The notes beneath the pieces were generated by a model, which saw only the letters and a program-made list of their open reading frames with translations, had not been told where the DNA came from and ran no database searches. A program made the position numbers and the translations under genes. 64,000 nt of DNA. Origin: Gemmobacter fulvus. Its GTDB lineage: Bacteria; Pseudomonadota; Alphaproteobacteria; Rhodobacterales; Rhodobacteraceae. The first letter of the stretch is position 1, and each line of letters starts with the position of its first letter. The stretch lies in the NCBI RefSeq assembly GCF_018798885.1, contig NZ_CP076361.1, forward strand, positions 2,881,501-2,945,500, written 5' to 3'. Positions 31,308 through 39,977 of this stretch are shown in pieces.

Positions 31308-32081
31308 TCAGTCGGCAAACGGATCCTGCGGATAGCCGACTCCGGTCAGATACAGCCCCTGCGGCGGGCAGACCGGGCCGCAGGCCGCGCGGCTGCGGGC
31401 CTCCAGCGCGGTTTTCACATCTTCGGGCTGCCAGCTGCCTGCGCCCACCCGCTCCAGCGTGCCGACGATGGAGCGGACCTGATTGTGCAGAAAACTGCGG
31501 GCGCGCAGGTGAAAGCGAATTTCCTGCCCGCCGGGATAGGGCAGGGTTTCAATCCGGATCTCATCCAGCGTCTTGACCGGCGAGGCCGCCTGACAGATCG
31601 ACGAGCGGAAGGTGGTGAAATCGTGATGCCCCACCAGATGCGCGGCCGCTGCGCGCATCGCCTCGGCATCCAGCGGGTTCAGCACCTGCCAGACCAGCCC
31701 CTTGTCATGCGTCACCGGCGCGCGACGCTGCACCAGACGGAAGGTATAGCGCCGCTCCAGTGCGGAAAACCGGGCGTGAAACGCATCGGCCACCCGCACC
31801 GCCCGCACGATCGCCACCGGCAATGGCTTGAGGTGAAAGTTCAGCGCCTCAGACAGGCGGAACGGATCCCAGTCGCGCGGCAGATCGCAATGCGCCACCT
31901 GCCCGGTGCCATGCACCCCGGCATCGGTGCGGCCTGCGGCGGCAATGGTATGCGGCCCCGGCTCCAGCCGGGCCAGCGCCGCCTCGACCGCGCCCTGCAC
32001 CGAAGGCTGGTCCTGCGACTGGCGCTGCCAGCCCGCGAACGGGCCGCCGTCATAGTCGATGATCATGGCATATCTTGGCAT
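31308..32081 (-). CDS. truA: tRNA pseudouridine(38-40) synthase
   Basis: A 257-residue TruA, which makes pseudouridine at positions 38-40 of the anticodon arm in many tRNAs. D53 in [18 protein letters not shown] is the catalytic aspartate; [16 protein letters not shown] begins the protein, and [20 protein letters not shown] and [15 protein letters not shown] are the usual later motifs. I choose ATG 32081, where the family start lies; no clear ribosome site is visible, and a longer start at 32117 is possible. It lies 56 bases after the GAPDH gene and could share its transcript. Confidence 0.94.
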   Translation of the reverse strand: MPRYAMIIDYDGGPFAGWQRQSQDQPSVQGAVEAALARLEPGPHTIAAAGRTDAGVHGTGQVAHCDLPRDWDPFRLSEALNFHLKPLPVAIVRAVRVADAFHARFSALERRYTFRLVQRRAPVTHDKGLVWQVLNPLDAEAMRAAAAHLVGHHDFTTFRSSICQAASPVKTLDEIRIETLPYPGGQEIRFHLRARSFLHNQVRSIVGTLERVGAGSWQPEDVKTALEARSRAACGPVCPPQGLYLTGVGYPQDPFAD

Positions 32082-32137
32082 GGGCTTGGGGTAGCGCAGC
32101 GCGGGTCGCCTGTCCATGGCGGCCCGCGCCAAAGCGG

Positions 32138-33109
32138 TCAGCCCTGCATCAGCCGCGCCACATCCAGCATGCGGTTGGAAAAGCCCCATTCGTTGTCATA
32201 CCAGCCGAACACCCGCAACATGCCGCCCCTGGTGACACGGGTTTCCGGGCAGGCCATCACGATGCTTTCCGGGCGGGCGCGCAGATCGGTCGACACCAGC
32301 GCCTTGTCGGTGGCCCCGATCACACCGCCCGCCGCGCGGAAGGCGGCGTTGACGCTGGCCGCATCGCAGGGGCGTTCGGTCATCACCGACAGATCCACAG
32401 CCGAGACCGAGGCGGTGGGCACCCGCACCGCCGATCCTTCCAGCCGCCCGGCCAGATCGGGCAACACCAGATCCAGCAGGCGCTGCGCCGAAGTGGTGGT
32501 GGGCACCATGCTGAGCGCTGCGGCGCGCGAGCGCGAAAAATCGGCGGCGGGCGCATCCACCGTGGGCTGACTGCCGGTGTAACAATGGATCGTGGTCATC
32601 GAGCCGGTCACGATGCCCCAATGCGCATGGATCAGCCGCGCCAGCGGCGCCAGCGCATTGGTGGTGCAGGAAGCATTGGAAACGATGCGCTGATCGCGCA
32701 GCGCCGCCTCATTCGCGCCCAGCACCAGCGTCAGATCGGCCGCAGCCGAGGGGCCCGAGATCAGCACCCGCGACGCCCCCGCGCGCAGGCCGCGTTCAGC
32801 CACCTCCTGCGCGTCGGCGCGACCGGTGCATTCCATCACCAGATCGGTGCCCTGCAAGCCGAGGGTGGAAATATCGGGGGTGCGGTGCAGCGGAATGGCG
32901 CGGCCATCCACCACCAGCGCCCCTTCAGCCAGCGTCACCGTGCCGGGCCATGGCCCGAACACCGAGTCATATTCAAACAGATAGGCGCACATTTCGGCGG
33001 CGGCGATGTCATTGATGCCGGTGATCTGCAGGCCCGGTGCCGCGCCCTTGGCCCAGGCGCGCAGCACCGACCGACCGATGCGGCCAAAACCGTTGATGAA
33101 CACTCGCAT
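32138..33109 (-). CDS. gap: Glyceraldehyde-3-phosphate dehydrogenase, type I
   Basis: A 323-residue GAPDH that interconverts glyceraldehyde-3-phosphate and 1,3-bisphosphoglycerate in glycolysis/gluconeogenesis. [10 protein letters not shown] (5-14) binds NAD, C148 in SNASCTTN is the catalytic cysteine, H175 in HCYTGSQ its base, and NEWGFSNRM closes the protein. It is a little shorter than usual (about 333) and its sequence is unlike the most conserved glycolytic copies, so it may be a second GAPDH or an erythrose-4-phosphate dehydrogenase-like form. GAGGG lies before ATG 33109. Confidence 0.93.
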   Translation of the reverse strand: MRVFINGFGRIGRSVLRAWAKGAAPGLQITGINDIAAAEMCAYLFEYDSVFGPWPGTVTLAEGALVVDGRAIPLHRTPDISTLGLQGTDLVMECTGRADAQEVAERGLRAGASRVLISGPSAAADLTLVLGANEAALRDQRIVSNASCTTNALAPLARLIHAHWGIVTGSMTTIHCYTGSQPTVDAPAADFSRSRAAALSMVPTTTSAQRLLDLVLPDLAGRLEGSAVRVPTASVSAVDLSVMTERPCDAASVNAAFRAAGGVIGATDKALVSTDLRARPESIVMACPETRVTRGGMLRVFGWYDNEWGFSNRMLDVARLMQG

Positions 33110-33184
33110 GGCGAACCCTCTTGGCTTGGGGTGATTTTCCGGCAGTCTGATCACGCGGCGGGCGCAGGATCAATGATGATTTGA

Positions 33185-34339
33185 TCAAAAGCTGCGACCG
33201 CGCGCAGTGACAGGCCACAGACATTCTACCCTGTCGCCGCGCAGGCCAACCAACCAGTCGTGCAGGTTGATGGTGGGGGCACAATGGCCGGGGATCAGCC
33301 GCATCCGGTCGCCCACCTTCAGGCGGTGATCCGGGTCGGCAAATTCGCTGTGTTCATCCGACAGGCCAAGGCAGGTCAACCCTTCGGCCAGCGGCAGCCC
33401 GCTTTCCCCGCTGAGCGATTTCAGCCCGGCATCACAGACGGCATGGCCGGGACGGGGCAGGCTCATCACCTGCGTCAAGACCTGCAACGCCGGAGGGAAG
33501 CGCGCCGACAGCGGTTGCCCTTCGGCATCGCGGACGGCAGCATAATCGGCATCCATCACCGCATAAGAGCCGCATTGCAGCTCTGTCCACAGGCCGGAGG
33601 TGCCTTCAAAGCCAAAACTGCCGCTGCCGCCGCCGGTGACGGTGGCAATCGCAAACCCGGCATCGCGCAGCAGCCCGACGGCGTGGCGTGTCAGGCTTTC
33701 GGCGCGGGCGGCCTCGGCCTGCCGGGCAGCGAAATCACGGATATGTTGCATTTTGCCATGGTAGGCCTGCACCCCTGTCAGGTTCAGGCCTGCGGAAACG
33801 ATGATTTGTGCAAGCGGCACCACGGCGTCCGGCGCGATGCCGCAACGCCCGGCACCGCAGTCAATCTCGATCAGCACATCAATTTGCGTGCCATGGCGGG
33901 CACAGGCCTCGGCCAGCGGGGCAATGGCTGCGGCATCATCGACACAGACCGCCACGCGCGCCCCTAGCAGCGGCAACCGCGCCAGCCGGTCCAGCTTGGC
34001 CGGATCGCGCAATTCGTTGCTGATCAGCACATCGCGGAGGCCCGCACGCACAAAGGCCTCGGCCTCGCTGACCTTCTGGCAGCACAGACCCACCGCGCCG
34101 CCGACCGCCATTTGCAGCCGCGCCAGGTCGGCGCTGCGGTGCATCTTGCCATGGGCGCGCAGGCTGACCCCCATGTCCGCACAGGCCGCGCGCATCGTGG
34201 CAAGGTTGCGCTCCAGCGCATCAAGGTCGATCAGCAGCGCCGGGGTATGCACCTGCTGCACCGGCCAGCCGAGCAGGGCGGGAATGTCATAACCCGGCTC
34301 ATATCCGGTCAGATCGGGCGAAGGATAGGGCGGTTGCAT
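33185..34339 (-). CDS. DSD1-family PLP enzyme (D-threonine/3-hydroxyaspartate aldolase-like)
   Basis: A 384-residue fold-III PLP enzyme. The N-terminal barrel contains LRAHGKMHRSADLARLQ with the PLP lysine in HGKMHR (about residue 76), and the C-terminal part holds the metal-binding PGHCAPTINLHDW motif. The sequence strongly resembles BhcC, the beta-hydroxyaspartate aldolase of Paracoccus, which joins glyoxylate and glycine, and also D-threonine aldolases. The bhcA, bhcB and bhcD partners are not beside it, so substrate is uncertain. ATG 34339 has AGGTG upstream; a TTG at 34375 would add twelve residues. Confidence 0.82.
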   Translation of the reverse strand: MQPPYPSPDLTGYEPGYDIPALLGWPVQQVHTPALLIDLDALERNLATMRAACADMGVSLRAHGKMHRSADLARLQMAVGGAVGLCCQKVSEAEAFVRAGLRDVLISNELRDPAKLDRLARLPLLGARVAVCVDDAAAIAPLAEACARHGTQIDVLIEIDCGAGRCGIAPDAVVPLAQIIVSAGLNLTGVQAYHGKMQHIRDFAARQAEAARAESLTRHAVGLLRDAGFAIATVTGGGSGSFGFEGTSGLWTELQCGSYAVMDADYAAVRDAEGQPLSARFPPALQVLTQVMSLPRPGHAVCDAGLKSLSGESGLPLAEGLTCLGLSDEHSEFADPDHRLKVGDRMRLIPGHCAPTINLHDWLVGLRGDRVECLWPVTARGRSF

Positions 34340-34378
34340 CGGGCACCTGTGCTGCTTCGGGGCAGCTTGCGGCAAGGA

Positions 34379-35443
34379 TCAGGCCAGTGCAATCAAGTGA
34401 TTGTCCCATGACAATTCGGTGCGGCGCGCCGGCGTCAACCCCTCAGCCGTCACCTGCGAGATCACGCCATTGCCATCGGTCAGCACAAAACCGCCCGGCC
34501 CCGCCGCAATGCCGCAGGCGTCCGCCCGGCGCAGGGTGGCACGGGGGCTGCCATCGCGGGCAAACACCTGCACCGCACCGCCGCGTGGCGAGGTGATGGC
34601 GATGTCATCGATGACGGGCGTATACGCGATGGATCCGGCATAGCCCTGCATCACGAAGGCATCGGCATCGTCGCGCGGGCAGAGGCGCGGCACGCCGCCC
34701 GACCACAGGCCCAACAGCGGCACCGGGTCGGCAGGGTCGCCCTCCCATTGCATCGCAAAGGCCACGGTGCCATCGGGCAACAGTGCCAGATGGCGGATGG
34801 AGTTCTGCGCCAGTGCGCCGGGCAATTCGGCCTGATCGGCAATCACGCCCTCGGCGGTCAGGCGGGTCAGGTTCGGGCGCATCGTGTCAAGGTTCAGCTT
34901 GCGACGATCCGCCGGGTCGGTGGCAATGCCGCCATTGGCGATGATCAGATCCTCCGACAGCGGCAGACGTTTGATGTCATGCGGCCCGATGCCGCCGCTC
35001 GGCCATTCGGCCAGCCGGGTATAGCTGGCACTGTCCCACAGCCCGATCCGCCCTTCAGAGGTCTCTGCCACCACTTCCGAGGTATAGAGCACCGACCCAT
35101 CAGCCGAAAAACAGCCATGCCCGTTGAACTGGCGGCCTGCGGGGGGCGTCAGCCGGGCCTGTTCGGTGCCGGTGGCGCAATCAATCACCAGCGCGAAGGT
35201 GCCGGGGCGGCGGGCAAAGGCGACGGCATGGGGCCGGGTGGGATGGGCGGTGGCAGCATGGCCGCGCGCAGGCAGCGGCAGCGCGAACAGCGTCTCGCCG
35301 TCCGCCGACAGCCCTTGCAGCACATAGGCCCCGGCGTGGGTCTTGGCGGCGGCCAGAAAGGCGGGGCTGCCTGCATCGGCCCAGGTCAGGCGCGGGGTCG
35401 CGGTGGCGGCGATCAGGCTGGCAAGAAAGGCGCGGCGCTGCAT
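34379..35443 (-). CDS. DUF1513 exported protein of the imelysin iron cluster
   Basis: A 354-residue protein with an export signal beginning MQRRAFLASL (arginine pair, possibly a Tat signal, cut after about residue 22) and a seven-bladed propeller-like DUF1513 domain with repeated G..V..D.A.GTEQ-type strands. DUF1513 genes accompany imelysin and DUF1111 genes in alphaproteobacterial iron-uptake clusters; role unknown, perhaps in periplasmic iron handling. It starts four bases after the second imelysin gene ends and is the last gene of the set. Confidence 0.86.
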   Translation of the reverse strand: MQRRAFLASLIAATATPRLTWADAGSPAFLAAAKTHAGAYVLQGLSADGETLFALPLPARGHAATAHPTRPHAVAFARRPGTFALVIDCATGTEQARLTPPAGRQFNGHGCFSADGSVLYTSEVVAETSEGRIGLWDSASYTRLAEWPSGGIGPHDIKRLPLSEDLIIANGGIATDPADRRKLNLDTMRPNLTRLTAEGVIADQAELPGALAQNSIRHLALLPDGTVAFAMQWEGDPADPVPLLGLWSGGVPRLCPRDDADAFVMQGYAGSIAYTPVIDDIAITSPRGGAVQVFARDGSPRATLRRADACGIAAGPGGFVLTDGNGVISQVTAEGLTPARRTELSWDNHLIALA

Positions 35444-35447
35444 CGGC

Positions 35448-36413
35448 TCAATCTCCGTCGGCGGCATTGAAGCCGACACCCGCGCCCAGGGCGGGGACGA
35501 GTTCGGCCATGGCGGCATCGCGGATGGCCCGGATGTCCTGTGCGAGAATCTCCAGCTTCAGCCGCGCCTGCGGCTCAGTAACACCGGCCAGAACCGGGTC
35601 GTGCAGCGCCTCTGCCCGTGCAATGGCGCGGGCGAAGGCGGCCTGGGTTTTCGGCGCCTCGGGCACCAGCGCCTGCGCGAGCCCCTGCAATCCGCGCAGC
35701 GATTGGTCGATATTGCGTAGGCTGCGCCCCGAGGCGCGGGCCTCGGCGCGTTCGGGGCGCGGTTTGTCAAAGCTGCCCAAGGGGCGGCCCAGCCGCTGAT
35801 CGGCGTTGAACTCCAACCCGGTGATCAGCGTGGTCAGCAGGGCCTGCCGCGCCTCGGTTTCGGTCAGATAACGCGCGTCGGGGCCGGGATGGGTCAGCGT
35901 GGTGGCAAAGCCATCGGTCCAGCCCGCCGCAACCTCGGCGGCCATGCGCGCCAGATCTGCGGCGGTGGCGCGGGTCAGGGCGCAGGCGGCCTCGGGCGGC
36001 AGCGGCTCTGCGGGGTAAAGCAGCCGCTCCAGCCCGAAAAGCCCGCGCAGCGCCACTGATTGCTCGGCAAAGCCTTCCGGCGTCAGCCGGGCCGGATCGG
36101 GGTCGCGCAGCAAGGCGGCCTGCGCTTTTGCGCCCAGCCCCTTCGGGTCGGGCCAGAAGGCAATCGCCAGTGCGCGGCCCTGATCCTCGACCGGGCCAAG
36201 CCGCAGATGCGCCACGCCCAGCCAGGCGTCGAAGGCGGTGTTGAAGGCCGGGCGCAGCGCCTCGGCGGTGCAATCGGCCTGTGCGGCGGTATTCAGCGCG
36301 GCGGTGGTTTCGGCAAAGCGGGCCAGACCGGGCAGCGCGTGATCGGCCACCGCCTCGGCCACATCGGCATGGGCGGGGCTGGCAAGGCAGAGCAGCAGGG
36401 CAAGGCGCTTCAT
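35448..36413 (-). CDS. Imelysin family protein (second copy)
   Basis: A 321-residue imelysin-like protein with a signal peptide (MKRLALLLCLASPAHA, cut after about 16). Imelysins are periplasmic or lipid-anchored helical proteins linked to iron uptake, related to Pseudomonas IrpA. The classical GxHxxE motif is not obvious in this copy; residues near ALRGLFGLERLLYP (about 140-153) occupy that region, so metal binding may differ. Its ATG shares one base with the DUF1111 stop (TGATG), and DUF1513 follows after four bases, showing a tight operon. Confidence 0.88.
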   Translation of the reverse strand: MKRLALLLCLASPAHADVAEAVADHALPGLARFAETTAALNTAAQADCTAEALRPAFNTAFDAWLGVAHLRLGPVEDQGRALAIAFWPDPKGLGAKAQAALLRDPDPARLTPEGFAEQSVALRGLFGLERLLYPAEPLPPEAACALTRATAADLARMAAEVAAGWTDGFATTLTHPGPDARYLTETEARQALLTTLITGLEFNADQRLGRPLGSFDKPRPERAEARASGRSLRNIDQSLRGLQGLAQALVPEAPKTQAAFARAIARAEALHDPVLAGVTEPQARLKLEILAQDIRAIRDAAMAELVPALGAGVGFNAADGD

Positions 36414-37927
36414 CACAGGCTCTCCAGATAGGCGATCAGGGCATCGCGGTCGGGTTTCGGCAAGGCAATCACTGCATCGCGCGCGGCCTGCGCCTCGCCA
36501 CCATGCCACAACACCGCCTCCAGCAGGTTGCGGGCGCGGCCATCATGCAGGAAATAGCTGTGACCGCTGACCTGCGCCGTCAACCCGATGCCCCAAAGCG
36601 GCGGGGTGCGCCATTCAGTGCCGGTGGCGCGGGCCTCGGGGCGGTGATCGGCCAGCCCTTCGCCCATGTCATGCAGCAACAGATCGCTGTGCGGCCAGAT
36701 CAGCTGAAAGCTCTGCTCCGGCTGGTTCTGCAACCGGTGTGTCACGAATTTCGGCACATGGCAGGCAGCGCATTGCAGATCGTGGAACAGCGCCTTGCCG
36801 CGCAGCACCTGCGGATCCTGAACCGCGCGGCGGGCAGGCACGGCGAGGTTGCGGGCATAGAAAGTTACCAGATCAAGGCTTTGCGCATCGACCTCCAGCC
36901 CGTCGCGGAGGCCCGGCTCTTGCCCGTGGAGCGCCATGCGGCACACGGTTTCCACCGGGGTGCAATCGCCCCAGGGATCGGGGTGCAGCGGGGTCGACAG
37001 GCCCATATCGCCCGCAAAGGCGGCGGCGCTTTGTTCGCGGATGGTGGCGGCGCCCGCCTTCAGGCCAAAGCGGCCCAGCATCGGCACGCCATGGTCGACG
37101 CTCATCACGATATTGGCGCGGCCGGAAATGCCATCGCCATCCGCATCCTCGGGGTCGGCATGGGCAAGGATGTCGGCGGCGGGAATGGCCTCCAGCAACC
37201 CCAGCCCGATCATCTGCGGCGTGACGCGCGGCGACAGCATGGTGTCGGGGTGCAGCGGGCCATAGCCCGGCGTCTCCACCGCATATTGCGGCTGGCGCAG
37301 GGTGACGATGCTGCCATCCGCGAGGGGCACCGGCAGTTCGGTATAGGTGATGGCCATCTGGCCTTCGGCGGCAAGGCCGGGGGCAGCCAGATCCTGCAAC
37401 TGGCCGCCATAGGTTGGCTCGGGCAGGGTGGCGAGGTAATCGGCAATCTCGGCCGGGGCGTCGCCGCCGGGGATCGACAGCCGCAGGAACATCGACACGC
37501 GGCCATCTTCGGCGCTTTCCGGCGGATGGCCACGCCCGTCTTTCAGGTGGCAATCCTGACAGGCGCGGGCATTGTAAAACGGCCCCAACCCGTCCGACGC
37601 GCGGGTCGAGGCGGGAGAGGCAACCCAGGTCTTGCGAAACAGCCCGTTGCCCAGCTTGAAATCCATTTCACGGTCAAACGGCATATTGGCCGAACTGAGC
37701 GAGAAGGCATCCGCCGTGTCTCGCGCCCGCACGGTCGCAGCGCCGCCGGGTTTATCCTCGAAGGCTTCGGCCTTGGTGAAATCCAGCGGGGCCGCCAGCA
37801 CCCCGGCAATGCGGGCGGCCTCGGCGGCGGTGCGGGGGACAATGGTCAGATGCCAGTCATCCAGCGTCTGAGCCAAGGAAGGGGTGGCGGCCAGACAGGC
37901 GAGCAGAAGGGCAAGGCAGCGGTGCAT
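36413..37927 (-). CDS. Di-haem c-type oxidoreductase of the DUF1111 family
   Basis: A 504-residue exported protein: signal peptide 1-19 (MHRCLALLLACLAATPSLA), then two haem c sites, CQDCH (123-127) and CAACH (386-390), in a peroxidase/thiol-oxidoreductase-like DUF1111 frame. It is probably periplasmic and may oxidise or reduce iron before uptake. It is the first gene of the triplet DUF1111-imelysin-DUF1513, with one-base overlap to the next gene. It is separated from hemP/imelysin upstream by bfd, bfr, a tRNA and a divergent LysE gene. Confidence 0.9.
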   Translation of the reverse strand: MHRCLALLLACLAATPSLAQTLDDWHLTIVPRTAAEAARIAGVLAAPLDFTKAEAFEDKPGGAATVRARDTADAFSLSSANMPFDREMDFKLGNGLFRKTWVASPASTRASDGLGPFYNARACQDCHLKDGRGHPPESAEDGRVSMFLRLSIPGGDAPAEIADYLATLPEPTYGGQLQDLAAPGLAAEGQMAITYTELPVPLADGSIVTLRQPQYAVETPGYGPLHPDTMLSPRVTPQMIGLGLLEAIPAADILAHADPEDADGDGISGRANIVMSVDHGVPMLGRFGLKAGAATIREQSAAAFAGDMGLSTPLHPDPWGDCTPVETVCRMALHGQEPGLRDGLEVDAQSLDLVTFYARNLAVPARRAVQDPQVLRGKALFHDLQCAACHVPKFVTHRLQNQPEQSFQLIWPHSDLLLHDMGEGLADHRPEARATGTEWRTPPLWGIGLTAQVSGHSYFLHDGRARNLLEAVLWHGGEAQAARDAVIALPKPDRDALIAYLESL

Positions 37928-38111
37928 GGTGATCTCGATGCGTCAGGCGCGGTTCCTGATCGTTTTTATGGGGAATATGCGGCGGGGGCAATGTGACCTT
38001 TTGGAGCCACCGCTGCCCAAGCCCGAAAAACCACGCGCTGCGGCGGGATTGCGGCTGGCATGGCCGGGCAAAGCCGTCCACCATGGCCGCAACATCACGC
38101 GGAGCGCGCCC

Positions 38112-38741
38112 GTGCAGCCAGACCCTTTCCATCCCCTGATGCTGGTCTATCTGACCTATCTGGTCGCGGTGGCCAGCCCCGGCCCCAGCACCATGGCGAT
38201 CATGGGGGTTGCGATGCGGCAGGGGCGGGCCGCTGCAGTGGCGCTGGCGCTGGGGGTGATGACCGGCAGCCTGATCTGGGCCGGTCTGGCCGCTGTGGGC
38301 ATTTCGGCGCTGCTGGCCCGATTTGCCGGGGCGCTTTATGCGATCAAGATCGCCGGGGGCCTCTATCTGCTGTATTTTGCCTGGAAATCCGCGAAATCGG
38401 CGCTGACGGCCGAGGCGCGGCAGATACAGACCGGACCCGCGATGACCCGTGGGGCGCTTTATGTGCGGGGCGTGCTGCTGCATCTGTCCAACCCCAAATC
38501 CATTCTGGGCTGGATTGCGATCCTGTCGCTGGGGCTGCGGCCCGATGCGGCGGGCTATACGCTGGCCGCGATTCTGGGTGGATGCGCGGTGCTGGGAGTG
38601 GTGGTCTTTGTGGGATATGCGCTGGTGTTTTCGACCGCCGTGATGGGCCGCGCTTACTTGCGTACCCGGCGCTGGGTCGAAGGCACGCTGGCCCTGCTGT
38701 TCGGTTATGCCGGGATCCGGTTGCTGTTGACCCGGGTCTAG
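38112..38741 (+). CDS. LysE/RhtB family exporter
   Basis: A 209-residue inner-membrane protein with about six helices of the LysE/RhtB amino-acid exporter family: VASPGPSTMAIMG near the start and GLYLLYFAWKSAKSA (about 78-92) are the family marks. Substrate unknown. I choose GTG 38112, seven bases after GGAG; ATG 38139 is a shorter option, and the long frame from 37884 is not supported. It is divergent from the DUF1111 gene and converges on tRNA-Arg. It interrupts the iron cluster. Confidence 0.87.
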   Translation: MQPDPFHPLMLVYLTYLVAVASPGPSTMAIMGVAMRQGRAAAVALALGVMTGSLIWAGLAAVGISALLARFAGALYAIKIAGGLYLLYFAWKSAKSALTAEARQIQTGPAMTRGALYVRGVLLHLSNPKSILGWIAILSLGLRPDAAGYTLAAILGGCAVLGVVVFVGYALVFSTAVMGRAYLRTRRWVEGTLALLFGYAGIRLLLTRV

Positions 38742-38765
38742 CGCATGAGGGTGGCAGGCAGGAGA

Positions 38766-39063
38766 TGGTGTCCGCGGCGGGATTCGAACCCACGGCCCCA
38801 GGATTCATACCACTTCGGCTTTCGCCGCCGCCAACAGGCGTTCGTGGTCTGGACTGTCCCTTCACCCTAGGTTCGCAAACCCTTAGGCGCTGCCCGTCCA
38901 GTCTCTACACCTTCCCGAAAGATCGGGCTTGGCTCGGGATTGGCATGGCGCAAACCGCGCCGCAGCTTTCCCCGACTTTGAGCAGATCCGTTGCGCCGTT
39001 TCCCTGCGCAACGCCCAATTTGATCTAGGAATCCTGTGCTCTATCCAGCTGAGCTACGCAGAC
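38766..39063 (-). tRNA. tRNA-Arg (CCT), interrupted by a group I intron
   Basis: The two exons are 39063-39027 (37 nt) and 38805-38766 (40 nt), giving a 77-nt tRNA with encoded CCA. GTCTGCG pairs with CGCGGAC in the acceptor; the D arm is GCTC/GAGC; the T arm is GTGGG/CCCGC with TTCGAAT. Joining the exons gives the anticodon arm CAGGATTCCTAATCCTG with anticodon CCT (39029-39027). The intron interrupts between U36 and A37. Standard tRNA searches may miss it. It lies on the same strand as bfr and is convergent with the LysE gene. Confidence 0.93.
38806..39026 (-). ncRNA. Group I self-splicing intron, tRNA type (IC3-like), 221 nt
   Basis: The 5' exon ends in U and the intron ends in G (38806), as group I splicing needs. 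The internal guide GGG (39016-39014) can pair with the anticodon CCU as P1, and the AUU just before it with AAU of the 3' exon as P10. P2 is CGTTGCGC (39013-39006) with GCGCAACG (38996-38989), with a GGGAAAC loop. GAGCCAAGC (38935-38927), GGTGTAGAGACT (38911-38900), CCTAAGG (38887-38881) and GTGAAGG..AGTCC match the catalytic core of the Azoarcus tRNA-Ile intron as I recall it; GACTG/CAGTC form P7. No endonuclease frame exists. Confidence 0.93.
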
Positions 39064-39159
39064 ATCATCTCCTGCGCGCTTTGTAGCGGGGTTCTGGCGC
39101 TTGGGCAATAACCTAGCGCCGGGCTTTGGGCCGGGGCAGGCACCCCCCCATGCCGGGCC

Positions 39160-39188
39160 AAAAAGAAGGGGGCCGCTGGTGCGGCCCC
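39160..39188 (-). terminator. Rho-independent terminator after bfr
   Basis: Read on the minus strand, GGGGCCGC and GCGGCCCC form an eight-base stem around ACCA, followed by CTTCTTTTT. It lies just after the bfr stop and separates the bfd-bfr transcript from the tRNA-Arg gene. Confidence 0.88.
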
Positions 39189-39194
39189 TGTCGA

Positions 39195-39680
39195 TTACTC
39201 TGCCTGATCGGCGGGTTTGGCATTGAGCAGGCCATAGCGCTCTTCGCCGAGTTTGTCATAAAGACCCAGCTGGGTTTCGAGGAAGTCGATATGGCCTTCC
39301 TCATCCGCCAGCAGCGCATCGAACAGCGACCGGGTGACGTAATCGCCCACCTTGTCGCAATGCTGGCGCGCCTCGATATAGAGCGTCCGCGCGCCGTGTT
39401 CGGCGGCCAGATCGGCCTCCAGCGTTTCTTTCAGGTTCTGGCCAATCCGCAGCGGATCGAGCTTTTGCAGATTGGGATGGCCTTCCAGAAAGATGATTCG
39501 CGCAATCAGCTTGTCGGCGTGCTGCATCTCTTCGATGCTTTCTGCGCGGGATTTATCGGCCAGACGGCCAAATCCCCAATCTTCCTGCAAGCGGTAATGC
39601 AGCCAGTACTGGCTGACCGCAGTCAGTTCAGACCGCAGTGCCGCGTTGAGATACTCGATAACCTTGGCGTCGCCCTTCAT
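39195..39680 (-). CDS. bfr: Bacterioferritin
   Basis: A 161-residue 24-mer-forming ferritin. Ferroxidase ligands E18, E51, H54, E94, E127 and H130 are all in their canonical places, and M52 in EEMQHA is the axial haem b ligand that bridges subunit pairs. It oxidises and stores iron in the cytoplasm. The first 17 codons overlap the end of bfd in another frame. A terminator follows. Position with bfd and the hemP/imelysin genes shows a joint iron storage and uptake locus. Confidence 0.97.
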   Translation of the reverse strand: MKGDAKVIEYLNAALRSELTAVSQYWLHYRLQEDWGFGRLADKSRAESIEEMQHADKLIARIIFLEGHPNLQKLDPLRIGQNLKETLEADLAAEHGARTLYIEARQHCDKVGDYVTRSLFDALLADEEGHIDFLETQLGLYDKLGEERYGLLNAKPADQAE

Positions 39681-39924
39681 GGCTTTTCCCTGTGTCTGTG
39701 GCGCGGCGGTTCAGGCCGCGCAGGTGCATGGGTACTTGGAACGTCTCACAACCACGCATGGTTTCAAGGAAAACCGGCATACAGCCACCACAATCGGCGC
39801 GTTTTCCCAAGGCGTGATAGATTTTTCCAGGTGTGACAATGGTTTCCGGGTCAGAGGCGCGCATCCAGTCCACAGCGGCCCGGATGTCGTGATCGGTGAT
39901 GTTCATGCAATGGCAAACGATCAT
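39628..39924 (-). CDS. bfd: Bacterioferritin-associated ferredoxin
   Basis: A 98-residue [2Fe-2S] protein with the Bfd cysteine set C4, C6 (MIVCHC) and the later C..C pair in ADCGGC (about 44-47). Bfd donates electrons to bacterioferritin to release stored iron. E. coli Bfd has 64 residues; this one has a basic tail of about 30 residues, and its last 53 bases lie inside bfr in another frame. I start at ATG 39924, where MIVCHC begins. Overlap implies strong coupling of bfd and bfr translation. Confidence 0.9.
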   Translation of the reverse strand: MIVCHCMNITDHDIRAAVDWMRASDPETIVTPGKIYHALGKRADCGGCMPVFLETMRGCETFQVPMHLRGLNRRATDTGKSHEGRRQGYRVSQRGTAV

Positions 39925-39977
39925 GGCGCTTCTTTCCACAGAGGCTGCGGAGCGCGGGCTGCGCGCTCCGCCATGGG

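Noticed and set aside
38060-39028. A 322-codon plus-strand frame across the LysE gene and the tRNA-Arg intron
   Set aside because: It reads LysE in a wrong frame and then translates tRNA and ribozyme sequence; the RNA interpretation explains the bases fully.
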